Shown: piece after piece, positions 1 to 10,118 of the stretch
How positions within the stretch are numbered: the first letter of the stretch is position 1
Layout: each line of letters opens with the position of its first letter
IMG/VR virus record: IMGVR_UViG_3300017725_000082
Coordinates: 1-22,583 of that record
Source of the DNA: a virus
Reading direction: 5' to 3' (one strand)
Length of the DNA stretch: 22,583 bases
The notes under the pieces: generated by a model
What the model was told of the DNA's origin: nothing
The model's database searches: none
Seen by the model: the letters and a program-made list of their open reading frames with translations, nothing else
Made by a program: the position numbers and the translations under genes

Positions 1-1
1 G

Positions 2-631
2 TGGGATCTTAGAGCTTTTTTCTTTGGTGGAAGCACTTTGATTAGTTCTTCTTCTGATTTAAATGATATACACGCACCCACTACAGGTTGGAGCAATAGT
101 TTAATACTTAATTATAATTTTGTTGCTCCATCTATTTTAACATTTGAGTTCATTTATAATGAGGTAACAGAGCTTGGTCATATTCAAGGTAAAACTGTTC
201 AGGTTTTGGGTGATGACTCATTTATAGGAAATAAGACTGTTGATATTAATGGTAAAATTACATTGGATAATTATTACAATAAAATATTAACAGGATTAAA
301 TTATACATCTTTAGTGTCTCCTATGCCTATAGAGCCATCTTTAGTTGGTAGAATATCTCAAGGTCGTGTTAAAGCTATTTCTAAAATATTTGTTAAATTA
401 TTTAATACTATTGCTGGTAAGGTTGGAGAGTCTGGTAGACAACTGAGTAATTTTTCAGCTGCTTCTACAGAAGATAGTGTAGGTAAAGCATTAACCCTAA
501 GAGCTGGCGAGCAAAGGTTTTTTGTTGCTACGGATTTTGAACGAGAAAAATTAATTGAAGTTAAACAAGATCTGCCGTATCCTATGACAGTTTTAAGTAT
601 TACTTCTAATGTTGATGTGGAGGGAGCGTAA
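2..631 (+). CDS. Tail tubular protein B (T7 gp12-like), C-terminal part
   Basis: The reading frame is open to the left edge of the window, so the gene starts upstream; an in-frame TTG at 38 is not a credible start because coding-like sequence (WDLRAFFFGGST) precedes it. The final ~60 residues have the ending I associate with T7 gp12 and P22 gp10-type tail/stabilisation proteins: a basic GRVKAISKIFVKL strand, then charged segments and LPYPMTVLSITSNVDVEG just before the stop. In that family the protein forms the tail nozzle below the portal. Its place directly before internal-virion-type genes matches T7 gene order (12-14-15-16). The stop overlaps the next start by one base (TAATG), implying translational coupling. 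Family assignment is by remembered motif and synteny; no alignment was run. Confidence 0.7.
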   Translation, partial: WDLRAFFFGGSTLISSSSDLNDIHAPTTGWSNSLILNYNFVAPSILTFEFIYNEVTELGHIQGKTVQVLGDDSFIGNKTVDINGKITLDNYYNKILTGLNYTSLVSPMPIEPSLVGRISQGRVKAISKIFVKLFNTIAGKVGESGRQLSNFSAASTEDSVGKALTLRAGEQRFFVATDFEREKLIEVKQDLPYPMTVLSITSNVDVEGA

Positions 632-1170
632 TGGCTAGGGAAATAGCAGGTGGTGTTGCTAGTGGTGCTACTACAGGTGCAATGGTTGGTGGACCAGTGG
701 GTGGAATTGTTGGTGGAATTTTAGGCGGATTGTCTGGCTACTTTGATAGCAAGGCTAGAAAAAAAGAAGAAAAGATAATTAAGTCTATTCGTGATTATAA
801 TTTAGCAATCAATAAATATAATCGAGACGCAGCAGAGGAGACTGCTTCTTATTTAACTACAGCAGTTAATACCGAAGCAAGGTATAAAAATCAACTGGAT
901 GAAATGAATGTGTACGCTCGTGGAGCTAGAGACCCACAATCTGGTGGTGATTTAAAACAACTAATTGCAAATGCAACAATGAGGCAAATGAATAACAACT
1001 TGGTTATTCGTGATCGTGATATTCAGTCTGCTAGGTCAGAGCAAGAAAGAGAGTTTATTAACTTAAAATCTCAGGCACAATTAGCTGGTGTAGACGCACA
1101 GGCTACAGCTTCTTTGTATTCGGGTATAGCTTCTGCAGGATTAGCACTAGCTAAAGGAGGGACAACATAA
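631..1170 (+). CDS. Internal virion protein A-like (T7 gp14 position)
   Basis: A 179-residue protein. Residues ~6-37 are a Gly/Ala-rich glycine-zipper-like hydrophobic stretch (GGxVGGPVGGIVGGILGG) able to insert in a membrane. The rest (~40-160) is charged and helical with many Gln, Asn, Arg and Glu residues. T7 gp14 is an ejected protein of about this size that forms an outer-membrane pore during DNA delivery; position between gp12-like and large helical proteins gives the same role here by synteny. The start ATG is fixed by TAATG overlap with the preceding stop. Sequence identity to gp14 is not claimed. Confidence 0.6.
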   Translation: MAREIAGGVASGATTGAMVGGPVGGIVGGILGGLSGYFDSKARKKEEKIIKSIRDYNLAINKYNRDAAEETASYLTTAVNTEARYKNQLDEMNVYARGARDPQSGGDLKQLIANATMRQMNNNLVIRDRDIQSARSEQEREFINLKSQAQLAGVDAQATASLYSGIASAGLALAKGGTT

Positions 1171-2906
1171 TGGCTATACAACTAAAAAGAGTTCAACAGG
1201 ACACTAGACTAAGATCACCAGAGTTATCTCAAATGCCATCTGGGTTAGAGTCTGCTATGATTCAAACAGCTGGTGCTGAGGACAGAGCTGCGGCTGAGTT
1301 GTTTTCTTCTTTGGGTGAGTCTGCTAATGTAGCCTTCCAAGAATATACAGATCGTCGTGATGAAGGTGAGTTAATTAGACTTAATAGAGAAAATGCTAAT
1401 GCACAACAAACCTACTTATCTGCAATCGAAAACGAAACGAATGCAGATGTTATTCAACGACTGCAAGAAAATTACATAGGGGAAAGAAGGCAATCCTTTG
1501 AAACCTCTAAGTTAAGCAAGGGTTCAAGGAGAAAAGTTAATCCTACCTTTGAAAAGGGTTTAAATGATACTAATGTTCTTACTCTAAAAAGAATCACTGA
1601 TATTAGCAGGGAAGAATCTGATCGGCAATTTGTAGACCTAGCGGCATCAGCTGAGTTAAATAACTTAACTACAGATCCTAGAAGTCAAAAGGCTGAAGCT
1701 TTTACATCTGCTATTGAGCAGTATAACTATGCACAAGATCAAAGGGTTAAAAATGGAACAATTGATTATGGAACTGCTGCTAAGTTAAAAGTTGGATTTA
1801 AACAATCAGAAGATCTGCGTCTGTTTAAATTAGAAAAAGAACGACTAGAACAAGAAGAGCTTCAAAAGATGGAAATATATAGAACTGATGCTGCTCGTGA
1901 TGTTCAGGGAACATTAAATAATATTGCTGTTCAGAGAAAAAACCAAGCGTATTTAGCTAAAATAATTCCAAGTCTTGAAAAGGATTACGGAGCTGAGTGG
2001 AAAAGCAAAGCACCTAGTGATGTTGTGAAAAGGGTTAATCTTGCTGAAGATAGTATTAAGTTTAATTTAACTTCAAAAGATTTAAAAGAGTTTGAAACAT
2101 TTGTAAAGGGTATGCAAACTCAAGAGCGTAACAATTTTGTTGATAACTTTTACAATACTAATTCTGATTATAATGCAAAAACACCAAATGGAAAGTTAAC
2201 AGATCTTCAGTCAGCTTTAGATAAAGGCACAATTAATGGAACTACTTTTAAAACTTTAAAGAATGATTTACTTAATCCTCCTAATATAGAGCAAGCAACT
2301 CCAAGAATGGTAAGCGACTTTGTTAGCTTGCATGGTCAGATAACAGCAGCTAAGGGGAATCCTAATTTAATTGCAGATGTTAGAACTAAACTATTAACAA
2401 CGCCAATGCCAAAATCTCTTAAAGATACCTTGGTAAGAGTAAGTGATCAGGCTTTGCTAGATGGTCCCTCTGTTGGAGGTAAGACTGGAATAGGCTACGC
2501 ATCTGACAGAATTAGTAGTTTTATTAGTGTTAATGCATCTACTATTGGTGAAGATTTTAAACCAAGGCTACTAGGTAGTATGGGTTTGCAAGAGTTTACA
2601 CTAGAAGCTCAAAAGGATGTTGTTAACCAAGTAAAAGCTGAAATGATTACTTATATAAATAATTGGTACAGTGGCGAAAGAGCTGCCGGAAGAACACCAA
2701 CTCCAAAAGAAATAGATTCAAAGTTATTTGAGTTTATGAATATTAATTATATTAATTCAAATATAGAACTTGTAAACGCAACTGATGGTATGGTAGACAT
2801 TGATTTGAACTTTGGTTTAGAAGATGCTGAGGTTACACCAGCATTAACAGTACCTCAAACGATGACAGAAATTAATGAAGTTTTTGATAGATTAGAGGCT
2901 AAGTAG
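1170..2906 (+). CDS. Internal virion protein B-like (T7 gp15 position)
   Basis: A 578-residue soluble, mostly helical protein with strongly charged stretches (about 215-245 is a KLEKERLEQEEL-type coiled coil) and no signal peptide or membrane span. T7 gp15 is an ejected core protein with similar size range and helical character, encoded in the same slot. GGAGG about 9 bases upstream and the TAATG overlap support the start. I see no catalytic motif, and in particular no transglycosylase-like active-site region. Role in the DNA-ejection apparatus is inferred from location and composition. Confidence 0.55.
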   Translation: MAIQLKRVQQDTRLRSPELSQMPSGLESAMIQTAGAEDRAAAELFSSLGESANVAFQEYTDRRDEGELIRLNRENANAQQTYLSAIENETNADVIQRLQENYIGERRQSFETSKLSKGSRRKVNPTFEKGLNDTNVLTLKRITDISREESDRQFVDLAASAELNNLTTDPRSQKAEAFTSAIEQYNYAQDQRVKNGTIDYGTAAKLKVGFKQSEDLRLFKLEKERLEQEELQKMEIYRTDAARDVQGTLNNIAVQRKNQAYLAKIIPSLEKDYGAEWKSKAPSDVVKRVNLAEDSIKFNLTSKDLKEFETFVKGMQTQERNNFVDNFYNTNSDYNAKTPNGKLTDLQSALDKGTINGTTFKTLKNDLLNPPNIEQATPRMVSDFVSLHGQITAAKGNPNLIADVRTKLLTTPMPKSLKDTLVRVSDQALLDGPSVGGKTGIGYASDRISSFISVNASTIGEDFKPRLLGSMGLQEFTLEAQKDVVNQVKAEMITYINNWYSGERAAGRTPTPKEIDSKLFEFMNINYINSNIELVNATDGMVDIDLNFGLEDAEVTPALTVPQTMTEINEVFDRLEAK

Positions 2907-2907
2907 T

Positions 2908-5900
2908 ATGGCAATTAGTTTTGAAGAGTTTGCAAAGGTAGGTCTTGAGCGTGGTTTTTCAAGAGAAGAAATTACTTCAGCATACGAAAAAGAATTTAAT
3001 GTTAAGTTTCAACCAACTCCTAAGCAAGAGGATGTTGATACTTTGTTGCCTCCTGATGAGAGTAAAGAGGTTAAGCCTCCTATTGTAATAGGCGGACAAC
3101 TAATCAGCAAGCCTCAACAGTACCCATCTATAACTACTCCTATGCTTCGTCCTTTGGATGAGGTTCAGTCTGCGATTAATCCTGACTCTCTTGAGATGGC
3201 AGAGGCTGGAGGAGAAAGCAAAGATAACTATCTAGCGAGTGTAGCAGTCTCTAAGTTTTTTAGTGATAGAACAGGCATTGCCCCACAAGATGTATTAAGA
3301 GTTGGTAGGGCTACATTTGATTTACCAGAGGGTAGTCATAAAGATATATATGATCAATTAAACTCTTTATTGAATCATCCTACTTATTTAAATGGTGATC
3401 AAGAAATTGGTTATCACGAGTACCTTTCTTTACAGCAAGAAATAGCTAAACAGCAACTAGGTCAAAAGGCTACTACCATTTACCCTGCACCATCTTTTAC
3501 CTTACAACAAAGACCCCCTACAAAAGAAGAGAGTTTATCAAGATTTGATGGGCTAATGGAAAGAGCTAAGTGGAGACAGTACGATATTCCTGATACAGTT
3601 GCCAAACAATTAGAAGTGCTTTATAAAAATGATGCTATAGATACTGCTATATATTATGGGGGAATGGCTCCTAGGTCGTTAACAAAAGCTGTAGGTAATT
3701 TTGTTGTTAACATAGGAGATAAAGTAAATATTCCTACTCCGTGGACAGAAGGTTTAATTGAAGATATGACTTCTTTCGAGCGTGAGTACATGAATGATTA
3801 TTTTTTAGCTGGTCAAATAAATCCTTTTTTGTGGGCTAAACATACTCAAGGTGTAACCGATTTAGCAGGAAACATTTGGCTAATGGCTCAAGGAGTGAAA
3901 TCATTTAGTGCAGCTACAGGAAAGCAATTTAGTTTTTTAAAGATGCCAGCTACTACCGCTGCTGAATATCAAAAAGGAATATTTGGTAGGAGTTTATTTT
4001 TAGCAACCGCTGGGGCTTTAAACACTCCGGATGGGTTTGAAAAAACAACTGTAGGTGGTGTTCCTGTGTATGTTCCTACTGATGAGCAAATGAATACATT
4101 TGGTTTAATACTAAGCTATGCTAACACTGGTATTGTTTCTTCAAGAGCTCCTGCTCAAGCATTAACATACTTAACTGATTTAGCAATGAATGCTAGTATA
4201 ACAGCTACTTGGTCGACAGAAGAACAGCAGTATAAAGCAGGCGGTCAATATGCTGATGCGTTTGAAACGGGTGCAATGTATGCTGATGAGCTAGGGTTAA
4301 CTAAACCAGAAGTCTCTTTAGAGGAAAGTTTAAAAAATCTTTTTGGTCAATATGGCACTTCAATACAAAGGCAAGCACAAAGAGATGTTGCTCGATACGC
4401 AGAAAGATTTATGATTCAAATGAGCCAAACAATACCAATAGCTACAGCAGATGCTTTCTTTTCAGCAATGGTAAGGAGCACTAGTGGTTCTGGTCAACGA
4501 GCTTTTTTTGAAGCTCAGTCAAAACCAATTCAATTCTTTAGGGAGACTGATAAAGTAGATAAGGGAGCATCTGCAAGATATGTAGAAACATTACGATCAG
4601 CCTATGGTGATTTGTGGCGTGACTCAATGACTAGAGGTGAAGGCATAAAGCTATCTAACATAATGTTTATGGAGCAAGGGATATATGCGAAACCTGTTGA
4701 CCCTGCAATAAAATCAAGATATCCTGTACTAAAAGCATATCAGCCCGCTACGGGTTCTTTAAGAGATGTCAAGAGCAACAATCCAGTAACAATTAATAAT
4801 TTACCCCCCAAGGGTACTGCAGAGCAAAATGAAAAGTTGTTAGAAAAAATCAATGTTAGGGTAAGACGTGATAATAAGTTACAACTAACACACTTCTCTC
4901 CCAAGGAGGGATTAGAAGTAATTGACCCAGAGCTTGCTGGTACTGGTCCACTTATGGGTCGTGAAAGATTTAGAGGCGGTGTTAACAAGTCATACTTTGG
5001 GATTGAGGGTTACAATAAAGAAAGTGGCTTAGGTGATAATAGATATATTACTTCTGTTGAGTTAGATAAACTTTATCCTGCTTATGATAACCCACTTAAT
5101 TTTCCAAGAGGAGATATTTCAGAATATGAAACTGCAATAAAGGATGCAGGGTTTCAGGGTTATATAGTTGAAGGTGATCCTAGGTTTGGACCAGCGGTTA
5201 TAATGTTTGATTCGCTACCAGTAGAATCTTCCTTTAAAGATAATGTAACAGTTGCAACTAGTGGTAATTTTACTTCTACAAAACTAGACGATTTTGTTGC
5301 CACTAATACTGAAGAAGTTAAAGCACTTCCGTTAAGCGTAGAGGGTGGCGAAACATATAACCTTGATGGTACTAGATATAACGATGGCGGTGTTACTATT
5401 CCCTTTGCTTCTTTTAAAGTAAATAATGAATCTATGATTTCTAAAGATAATTTAACTGCTGACAATGTTCTTAAATTTATTCAAAGTAATGATGGTGCTA
5501 TTGTTTCTGATTTAGTTAAAGCTGGTATATACAAACCTGAAACAACGGAGGGCGAGCAAAAATATTCTATAGATCTTAACATAGTAGTACCCAAGCAATA
5601 CAAAGATCTTGGAGTAAGGTTTGCTAAAAAAGCTGGTCAAAAATCTTTGTATGACTTAGATAAAAATGAAGAAATATTAACTGGTGAAGATGGTACTAAT
5701 GTAAGAGATTTTTCTGTTGATGAATTAAAAACTATACAAACCTCTCTTTCTAAGGGCAAGATGCCACCTGTGTTTGTAGAAGAGATTAAGCCTTCCTCGA
5801 TGCAAATTAAAGCAGAGCAGATATCTAAGGCTATGGAAAACCTAGAGCGGATTATGCGTAGTGATAAACGTACTGAGGTTATTACCACAGACGCAGAGCT

Positions 5901-8709
5901 AAAAGAGTTTGCACCAGACAAAGGCAAGACGAAGGCTAAGAAGGGTGATATAATACCCAGAAAGCCAAAGGTATCTCAAGTTGTTACTGAGTATGCAGAG
6001 CTTAAGAAATCACTTCAGTATCTTGCGGCATCTTCTAAAAAGAGTGCTAAGACTATTAAGGAAGAAACAAAGGTTGCTGAAAAAATTAAAGCTGATATTC
6101 GTGTAGAAAAACAAAAGGATAGGCTAGACGCTTTAAAGATTAAACAGCGTAAACTTAAAGAGCAACAGAAGAAAAAAGAAAAGGCTAGGAAAGAAGAGAC
6201 CCAAAGAATTAAGGTCGAAGCAAAAGATCGTGCAATGAATATCGTTAAGGGGTTAACAACAAATACACAAATTATTAGAGAGTATGAAAAACAATCTAAA
6301 GCTATAGGAACTAGTGATAAAAAATTCTTAAAGTTTATTAATAAAGCATATACAGAAATACCTAAGTTATTAGATCAACAAGTAAGAGAGCAGGCTTCTG
6401 CTATTATTACTAAGAATGTTCCCAATATTGATTTTGAATATAGAAAAGCAGCTGATGAGATTAAAAGCTCTATTAGTATGAATACATCAGATAAAATGAT
6501 TGCTAGGTATGAAGCAAGTTTGCGTTATATGGAAGAACACCCAGATGCACAACTTCCGCAAAGTTATATTAAAAAATTACGCAAGACTCCTGTGCAGAAC
6601 TTATCAACAAAAGATTTAGTTGCATTTGCAAACGAAAAAGAAAGACTTATTCAGTTAGGTAAAACAAAACTTCGTTTAAGAAATAAAGAGTTTAATAATC
6701 AAGTTAATGAGCGATTGCTTGAAATAAAAGAAAACTATGAGTTCCTTAGCGAAACGATTAGAGGTGCTAATCCTAGTGATCCTTTTGTAAAAGAATTTTT
6801 TACATTTGAGGAGAGCATTGTAAAAGGAACCAAGGTAAGAAAGCCTACGCTTAAGTTAGAAGCAATAAGACCGCAAAGATTTTTTGATATGTTGGATGGA
6901 GGTAGGGCTAAGTTTGATGGTCCTATGTATAACACATTTGTTGTGGAGCCAAATAGAGCTTACGCTGATATGGTTGAAATGAGATCAGCTAGATACGAAA
7001 GCTATAATTTACTATTACAGGATTTAAACGAGTCATCTAAAACTCTAGGAGCACCTGTTACTATTGATGGTATTAAGTATGAGCGTAGAGAATTAGCTGG
7101 TGCTTATGCAATATCTAAAAATAGAATAGGAAGAGCTGCACTTATAAACGGCAACTTTAAAAATATATCTGACGCAGAATCGCATTTAGCTAAGATTCTT
7201 AATCATGTAGAAACAGACATTCATTTAAAGCAAATAGCAGAATACTTTTTATATGACTTCCAATACAATCAAGGCAGAGTAGAAAAAACATTAGGTCTTA
7301 CTGAAAATAAAATATTAACAATAGAAGAAAATTATTTCTCATTAGAGCGTAGGGATGTGCCGATGGAATCTTCTAAAGATTTTATGGACATGCTTGTTAA
7401 AACTTCTGACTACACAGAAAAGCTTCCTAATGACAAGTTTGTTTTAGATCGTAAGGAGAATGATGGGTTCCAGTCACCAGTTAATCTTAATATTGATTAT
7501 GTTTGGACTAGACAGACAGCCATGCAGGAGCACTACATCGCTCACGCTGGACTAGCAAAATCGTTAAACAAAATAAAATCTGATCGTGTATTAAGAGGCA
7601 CTATTGAATCTGAATTTGGCGATAAGGCTCTTCGGTATTTAGATAGACAGGTAGAATTAATTAATAACCCGAACTCGGTGTACAAAGCTCAAAGCGACTT
7701 AGAGTTAATATCAAGACAGTTAAGAGGTAACTTTGCAGGAAGTGCTCTTGGTTTAAACTTTAAAACCATATTGAAACAGATGCCTTCTGTTAATTATTAT
7801 TTAGGAGAAACAACTCCAGCTCATTTGATTGCTGCTATTGATCAAGCAACTCTTGCGTTTAGAAAGGATGGGTCGAATGCAGTCTTAGATTTTGTAGCTA
7901 AGAAAGATCCTATCATTCTTGAAAGCGTTATTTCTCGTGAGCTTATCGAAATGAAAAAGACATCTCCTGATAAATACAATCGCTATATAAATAAAATAGG
8001 TGAGCTTGGTTTTAAAGGTATTGTTGAGGTCGATAGATTTGTAAGAAGCACTGGGTGGATGGCTGTGTACAATAAAAAGATTGAGGATGGCTTCTCTGAG
8101 CAAGCGGCTATTGATGCTGCTAGAAACGCTACACTTAGAACACAGCCTACTGCTAGAGCTGCAGACCTTCCTTTGATGTACACTACTGATGAGTTTCTTA
8201 ACTGGTCTTTAATGTTCTCGAACCAGTTAAATCAAATGTGGAATATGCAAACATACGATATACCAAGACGGCTTGGGAATGTGAGTACATTTATACCAGC
8301 TATACAGCAACAAACAGGTTTAGCTTTATCTGCTATGACTATGTGGCAAATCAATAATGGTCGTGTGTTGCCCGACGAGAAAGAAGATTTACTGAAAGAA
8401 GTTTTTGCTGATCAGTTCTTTGCACAAATACCTTTAATCGGTGGTCCTATATTGCAAGGCTATAAGGGTTACAGCTTTGATCAGCCCATTGTTTCAACCT
8501 TTGAGGATGCTGGTAAGATAATGTTTAAGCTGGTGGATGGTCAGGAGGTAACCTCTGAAGAATATTTTAATGCATTCTTATTTGGTGTTGCACCATTTAC
8601 TGGATTGCCTACTGTTTTTGGAAGAAGAGCTTATAATGTAATTATGGAATCTTCAGGTGTATTAGAAGGTATTAAAGAAATTACAGGCATTAAGGAACCT
8701 AAAAAATAA
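2908..8709 (+). CDS. Giant internal virion protein / large polyvalent-type protein (T7 gp16 position)
   Basis: A 1933-residue, multi-part protein in the slot of the T7 ejection protein gp16. Residues ~1-40 form a short helical start. Residues ~655-775 contain LTHFSPKEGLEVIDPELAG, a GTGP/GRERFRGG segment and a YFG motif, a module I recognise from phage large polyvalent proteins and associate with ADP-ribosyltransferase-like folds. Residues ~820-957 (DGGVTIPF ... SIDLNIVVPKQYKDL ... LYDLDKNEEILTGEDG) resemble another module seen in such proteins. About 1005-1115 is a very Lys-rich coiled coil. About 1525-1933 looks like the helical C-terminal region common in polyvalent proteins (RGNFAGSALGLNFKTILKQ; RNATLRTQPTARAADLP). 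I found no transglycosylase motif. Probable role: packaged in the particle and injected with the DNA, possibly carrying an effector activity. Architecture is from memory of the families. Confidence 0.6.
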   Translation: MAISFEEFAKVGLERGFSREEITSAYEKEFNVKFQPTPKQEDVDTLLPPDESKEVKPPIVIGGQLISKPQQYPSITTPMLRPLDEVQSAINPDSLEMAEAGGESKDNYLASVAVSKFFSDRTGIAPQDVLRVGRATFDLPEGSHKDIYDQLNSLLNHPTYLNGDQEIGYHEYLSLQQEIAKQQLGQKATTIYPAPSFTLQQRPPTKEESLSRFDGLMERAKWRQYDIPDTVAKQLEVLYKNDAIDTAIYYGGMAPRSLTKAVGNFVVNIGDKVNIPTPWTEGLIEDMTSFEREYMNDYFLAGQINPFLWAKHTQGVTDLAGNIWLMAQGVKSFSAATGKQFSFLKMPATTAAEYQKGIFGRSLFLATAGALNTPDGFEKTTVGGVPVYVPTDEQMNTFGLILSYANTGIVSSRAPAQALTYLTDLAMNASITATWSTEEQQYKAGGQYADAFETGAMYADELGLTKPEVSLEESLKNLFGQYGTSIQRQAQRDVARYAERFMIQMSQTIPIATADAFFSAMVRSTSGSGQRAFFEAQSKPIQFFRETDKVDKGASARYVETLRSAYGDLWRDSMTRGEGIKLSNIMFMEQGIYAKPVDPAIKSRYPVLKAYQPATGSLRDVKSNNPVTINNLPPKGTAEQNEKLLEKINVRVRRDNKLQLTHFSPKEGLEVIDPELAGTGPLMGRERFRGGVNKSYFGIEGYNKESGLGDNRYITSVELDKLYPAYDNPLNFPRGDISEYETAIKDAGFQGYIVEGDPRFGPAVIMFDSLPVESSFKDNVTVATSGNFTSTKLDDFVATNTEEVKALPLSVEGGETYNLDGTRYNDGGVTIPFASFKVNNESMISKDNLTADNVLKFIQSNDGAIVSDLVKAGIYKPETTEGEQKYSIDLNIVVPKQYKDLGVRFAKKAGQKSLYDLDKNEEILTGEDGTNVRDFSVDELKTIQTSLSKGKMPPVFVEEIKPSSMQIKAEQISKAMENLERIMRSDKRTEVITTDAELKEFAPDKGKTKAKKGDIIPRKPKVSQVVTEYAELKKSLQYLAASSKKSAKTIKEETKVAEKIKADIRVEKQKDRLDALKIKQRKLKEQQKKKEKARKEETQRIKVEAKDRAMNIVKGLTTNTQIIREYEKQSKAIGTSDKKFLKFINKAYTEIPKLLDQQVREQASAIITKNVPNIDFEYRKAADEIKSSISMNTSDKMIARYEASLRYMEEHPDAQLPQSYIKKLRKTPVQNLSTKDLVAFANEKERLIQLGKTKLRLRNKEFNNQVNERLLEIKENYEFLSETIRGANPSDPFVKEFFTFEESIVKGTKVRKPTLKLEAIRPQRFFDMLDGGRAKFDGPMYNTFVVEPNRAYADMVEMRSARYESYNLLLQDLNESSKTLGAPVTIDGIKYERRELAGAYAISKNRIGRAALINGNFKNISDAESHLAKILNHVETDIHLKQIAEYFLYDFQYNQGRVEKTLGLTENKILTIEENYFSLERRDVPMESSKDFMDMLVKTSDYTEKLPNDKFVLDRKENDGFQSPVNLNIDYVWTRQTAMQEHYIAHAGLAKSLNKIKSDRVLRGTIESEFGDKALRYLDRQVELINNPNSVYKAQSDLELISRQLRGNFAGSALGLNFKTILKQMPSVNYYLGETTPAHLIAAIDQATLAFRKDGSNAVLDFVAKKDPIILESVISRELIEMKKTSPDKYNRYINKIGELGFKGIVEVDRFVRSTGWMAVYNKKIEDGFSEQAAIDAARNATLRTQPTARAADLPLMYTTDEFLNWSLMFSNQLNQMWNMQTYDIPRRLGNVSTFIPAIQQQTGLALSAMTMWQINNGRVLPDEKEDLLKEVFADQFFAQIPLIGGPILQGYKGYSFDQPIVSTFEDAGKIMFKLVDGQEVTSEEYFNAFLFGVAPFTGLPTVFGRRAYNVIMESSGVLEGIKEITGIKEPKK

Positions 8710-8719
8710 AGATAAGTGT

Positions 8720-8747
8720 TTGACAAATAATGCAGTATTTATATACA
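8720..8747 (+). promoter_or_regulatory. Sigma70-like promoter for tail fibre operon
   Basis: TTGACA (8720-8725), a 16-base spacer and TATACA (8742-8747), lying in the only sizeable gap (57 bases) among the late genes. The first 26 bases match the promoter at 15531 in 21 positions, including spacer bases. Transcription would start near 8754, just ahead of the tail fibre Shine-Dalgarno GAGG at 8757-8760. Confidence 0.7.
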
Positions 8748-8766
8748 ACAACTAGCGAGGGACAAC

Positions 8767-10095
8767 ATGGCGTTATCAACAACTAATAATAAAGTTTCAT
8801 ATTCACCGACAACTGCGACAACCAGTTATCAGTTTAATATTCCATATTTTAATAATGAGGATATATCTGTTTCTGTGTCTGGATATAATGCATCTGGAAA
8901 TGTAGACGTAACAGCAGTTACTACTTTAGTTTACAATTCATCTCCAACTGCTGCTAATGAATTTAATATTACACCAACCAATGGAGACCCAGCACAGGGT
9001 GCAGTAATTACCACTGTTACTGGATATGCTAGTGGCACTGTTACTATCAGCAGGATCGTTGCTTACACACAAGAATATGATTTACAAGAGGGTTCAACTA
9101 TTGATCCTACAGCGTTAAACAAAGCATTGGATAGAGTGGTTGCACAAAACCAACAACAGAATGAGGAAGTAACAAGACAAATTATTCATCCAGTAACAGA
9201 CCCAAATGGATTAAGTTACACTGTTGGTAATGTAAATTCTCGTAAGAATAAAGCATTGGGTTATGATGCATCAGGAAATGTATCAACTATTGACTTAGTA
9301 TCATCTGGAGTTGTAGCAGGCGGAGCTGGCATTAGTGTAGAAAGCAATCAGATTTCGGCTAATGTTGATAACACCTCTATAGAAATAGATGGTAATAGCA
9401 AATTGTCAGTTAAGGATGATGGCATAACGAACGCTATGCTTGCTGATAACTCCGTGCAGTCCGCACAAATAGCTAACAACGCTGTACAAACATCGAGAAT
9501 ACAGGACGATCAGGTTACTTATGCAAAGCTGCAAGATGTAACAACTAACCTTAGAGCACTAGGTGCGATCACAGCTGGTACAGTGGGAGAGATTCCTATT
9601 GATACGGACTTAACTTCTATTACAGATACTCACAGTGAATTAGCTACAGCTAAAGCTATTAAAGCGTATGTAGACGCAATACAACCTACGTTTGTAGCTA
9701 TTAATGGTACTAATGGAAGCACACCCTTAACATTTACGGCAGATGTTAGATCATCATTTGGCAATGAAACAACTTGGAATCTTAGTGATTTTACATCTAC
9801 AGGTGCAGGAAATACTCCTACATTAGATATTAACAAATGTACTGAAATACATATAAACATTACTATAATTGTAAGTGTTGGGGCAACAGGATTTTCTGCT
9901 GAATATCCAGATGGAACATATAGAGAAATAGCTATTGATAATGCTGGAGGTAGTGGTGATTCTGGTAGAATGGATTTTGTTGCAAGAGTTCCAATTAATC
10001 CATCATTAGGACAAACAACTTTTAAAATGAAATGTTTAAGAAATCACTCTAGTGATTCTGGGGTAGCAGTTATAACAGGTGCAACACAATTTTAA
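8767..10095 (+). CDS. Tail fibre protein with T7 gp17-like N-terminus
   Basis: A 442-residue fibre. The N-terminal ~150 residues have the pattern of the T7 tail-fibre attachment domain: TSYQFNIPYFNNEDISV, beta-rich strands, then YTQEYDLQEGSTIDPTALNKALDRV. Residues ~218-260 carry the repeating AMLADNSVQSAQIANNAVQ / RIQDDQVTYAKL pattern typical of trimeric phage fibre shafts. Residues ~300-442 are a beta-rich C-terminal domain (NETTWNLSDF, GTYREIAIDN), probably the receptor-binding tip. There is no obvious self-cleaving chaperone or glycan-hydrolase motif. It begins a separate transcription unit driven by the promoter at 8720, with GAGG six bases before the ATG. Attachment to the tail is inferred from the T7-like N-terminus. 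Confidence 0.82.
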   Translation: MALSTTNNKVSYSPTTATTSYQFNIPYFNNEDISVSVSGYNASGNVDVTAVTTLVYNSSPTAANEFNITPTNGDPAQGAVITTVTGYASGTVTISRIVAYTQEYDLQEGSTIDPTALNKALDRVVAQNQQQNEEVTRQIIHPVTDPNGLSYTVGNVNSRKNKALGYDASGNVSTIDLVSSGVVAGGAGISVESNQISANVDNTSIEIDGNSKLSVKDDGITNAMLADNSVQSAQIANNAVQTSRIQDDQVTYAKLQDVTTNLRALGAITAGTVGEIPIDTDLTSITDTHSELATAKAIKAYVDAIQPTFVAINGTNGSTPLTFTADVRSSFGNETTWNLSDFTSTGAGNTPTLDINKCTEIHINITIIVSVGATGFSAEYPDGTYREIAIDNAGGSGDSGRMDFVARVPINPSLGQTTFKMKCLRNHSSDSGVAVITGATQF

Positions 10096-10118
10096 TTAAC
10101 ATAAAGGTAAGGTAAGGT

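Noticed and set aside
4740-8183. Several - strand ORFs of 66-101 codons opposite the polyvalent protein gene
   Set aside because: They lie fully antisense to a long, motif-bearing frame, have no Shine-Dalgarno sites and read as low-complexity Ser/Leu-rich shadows.
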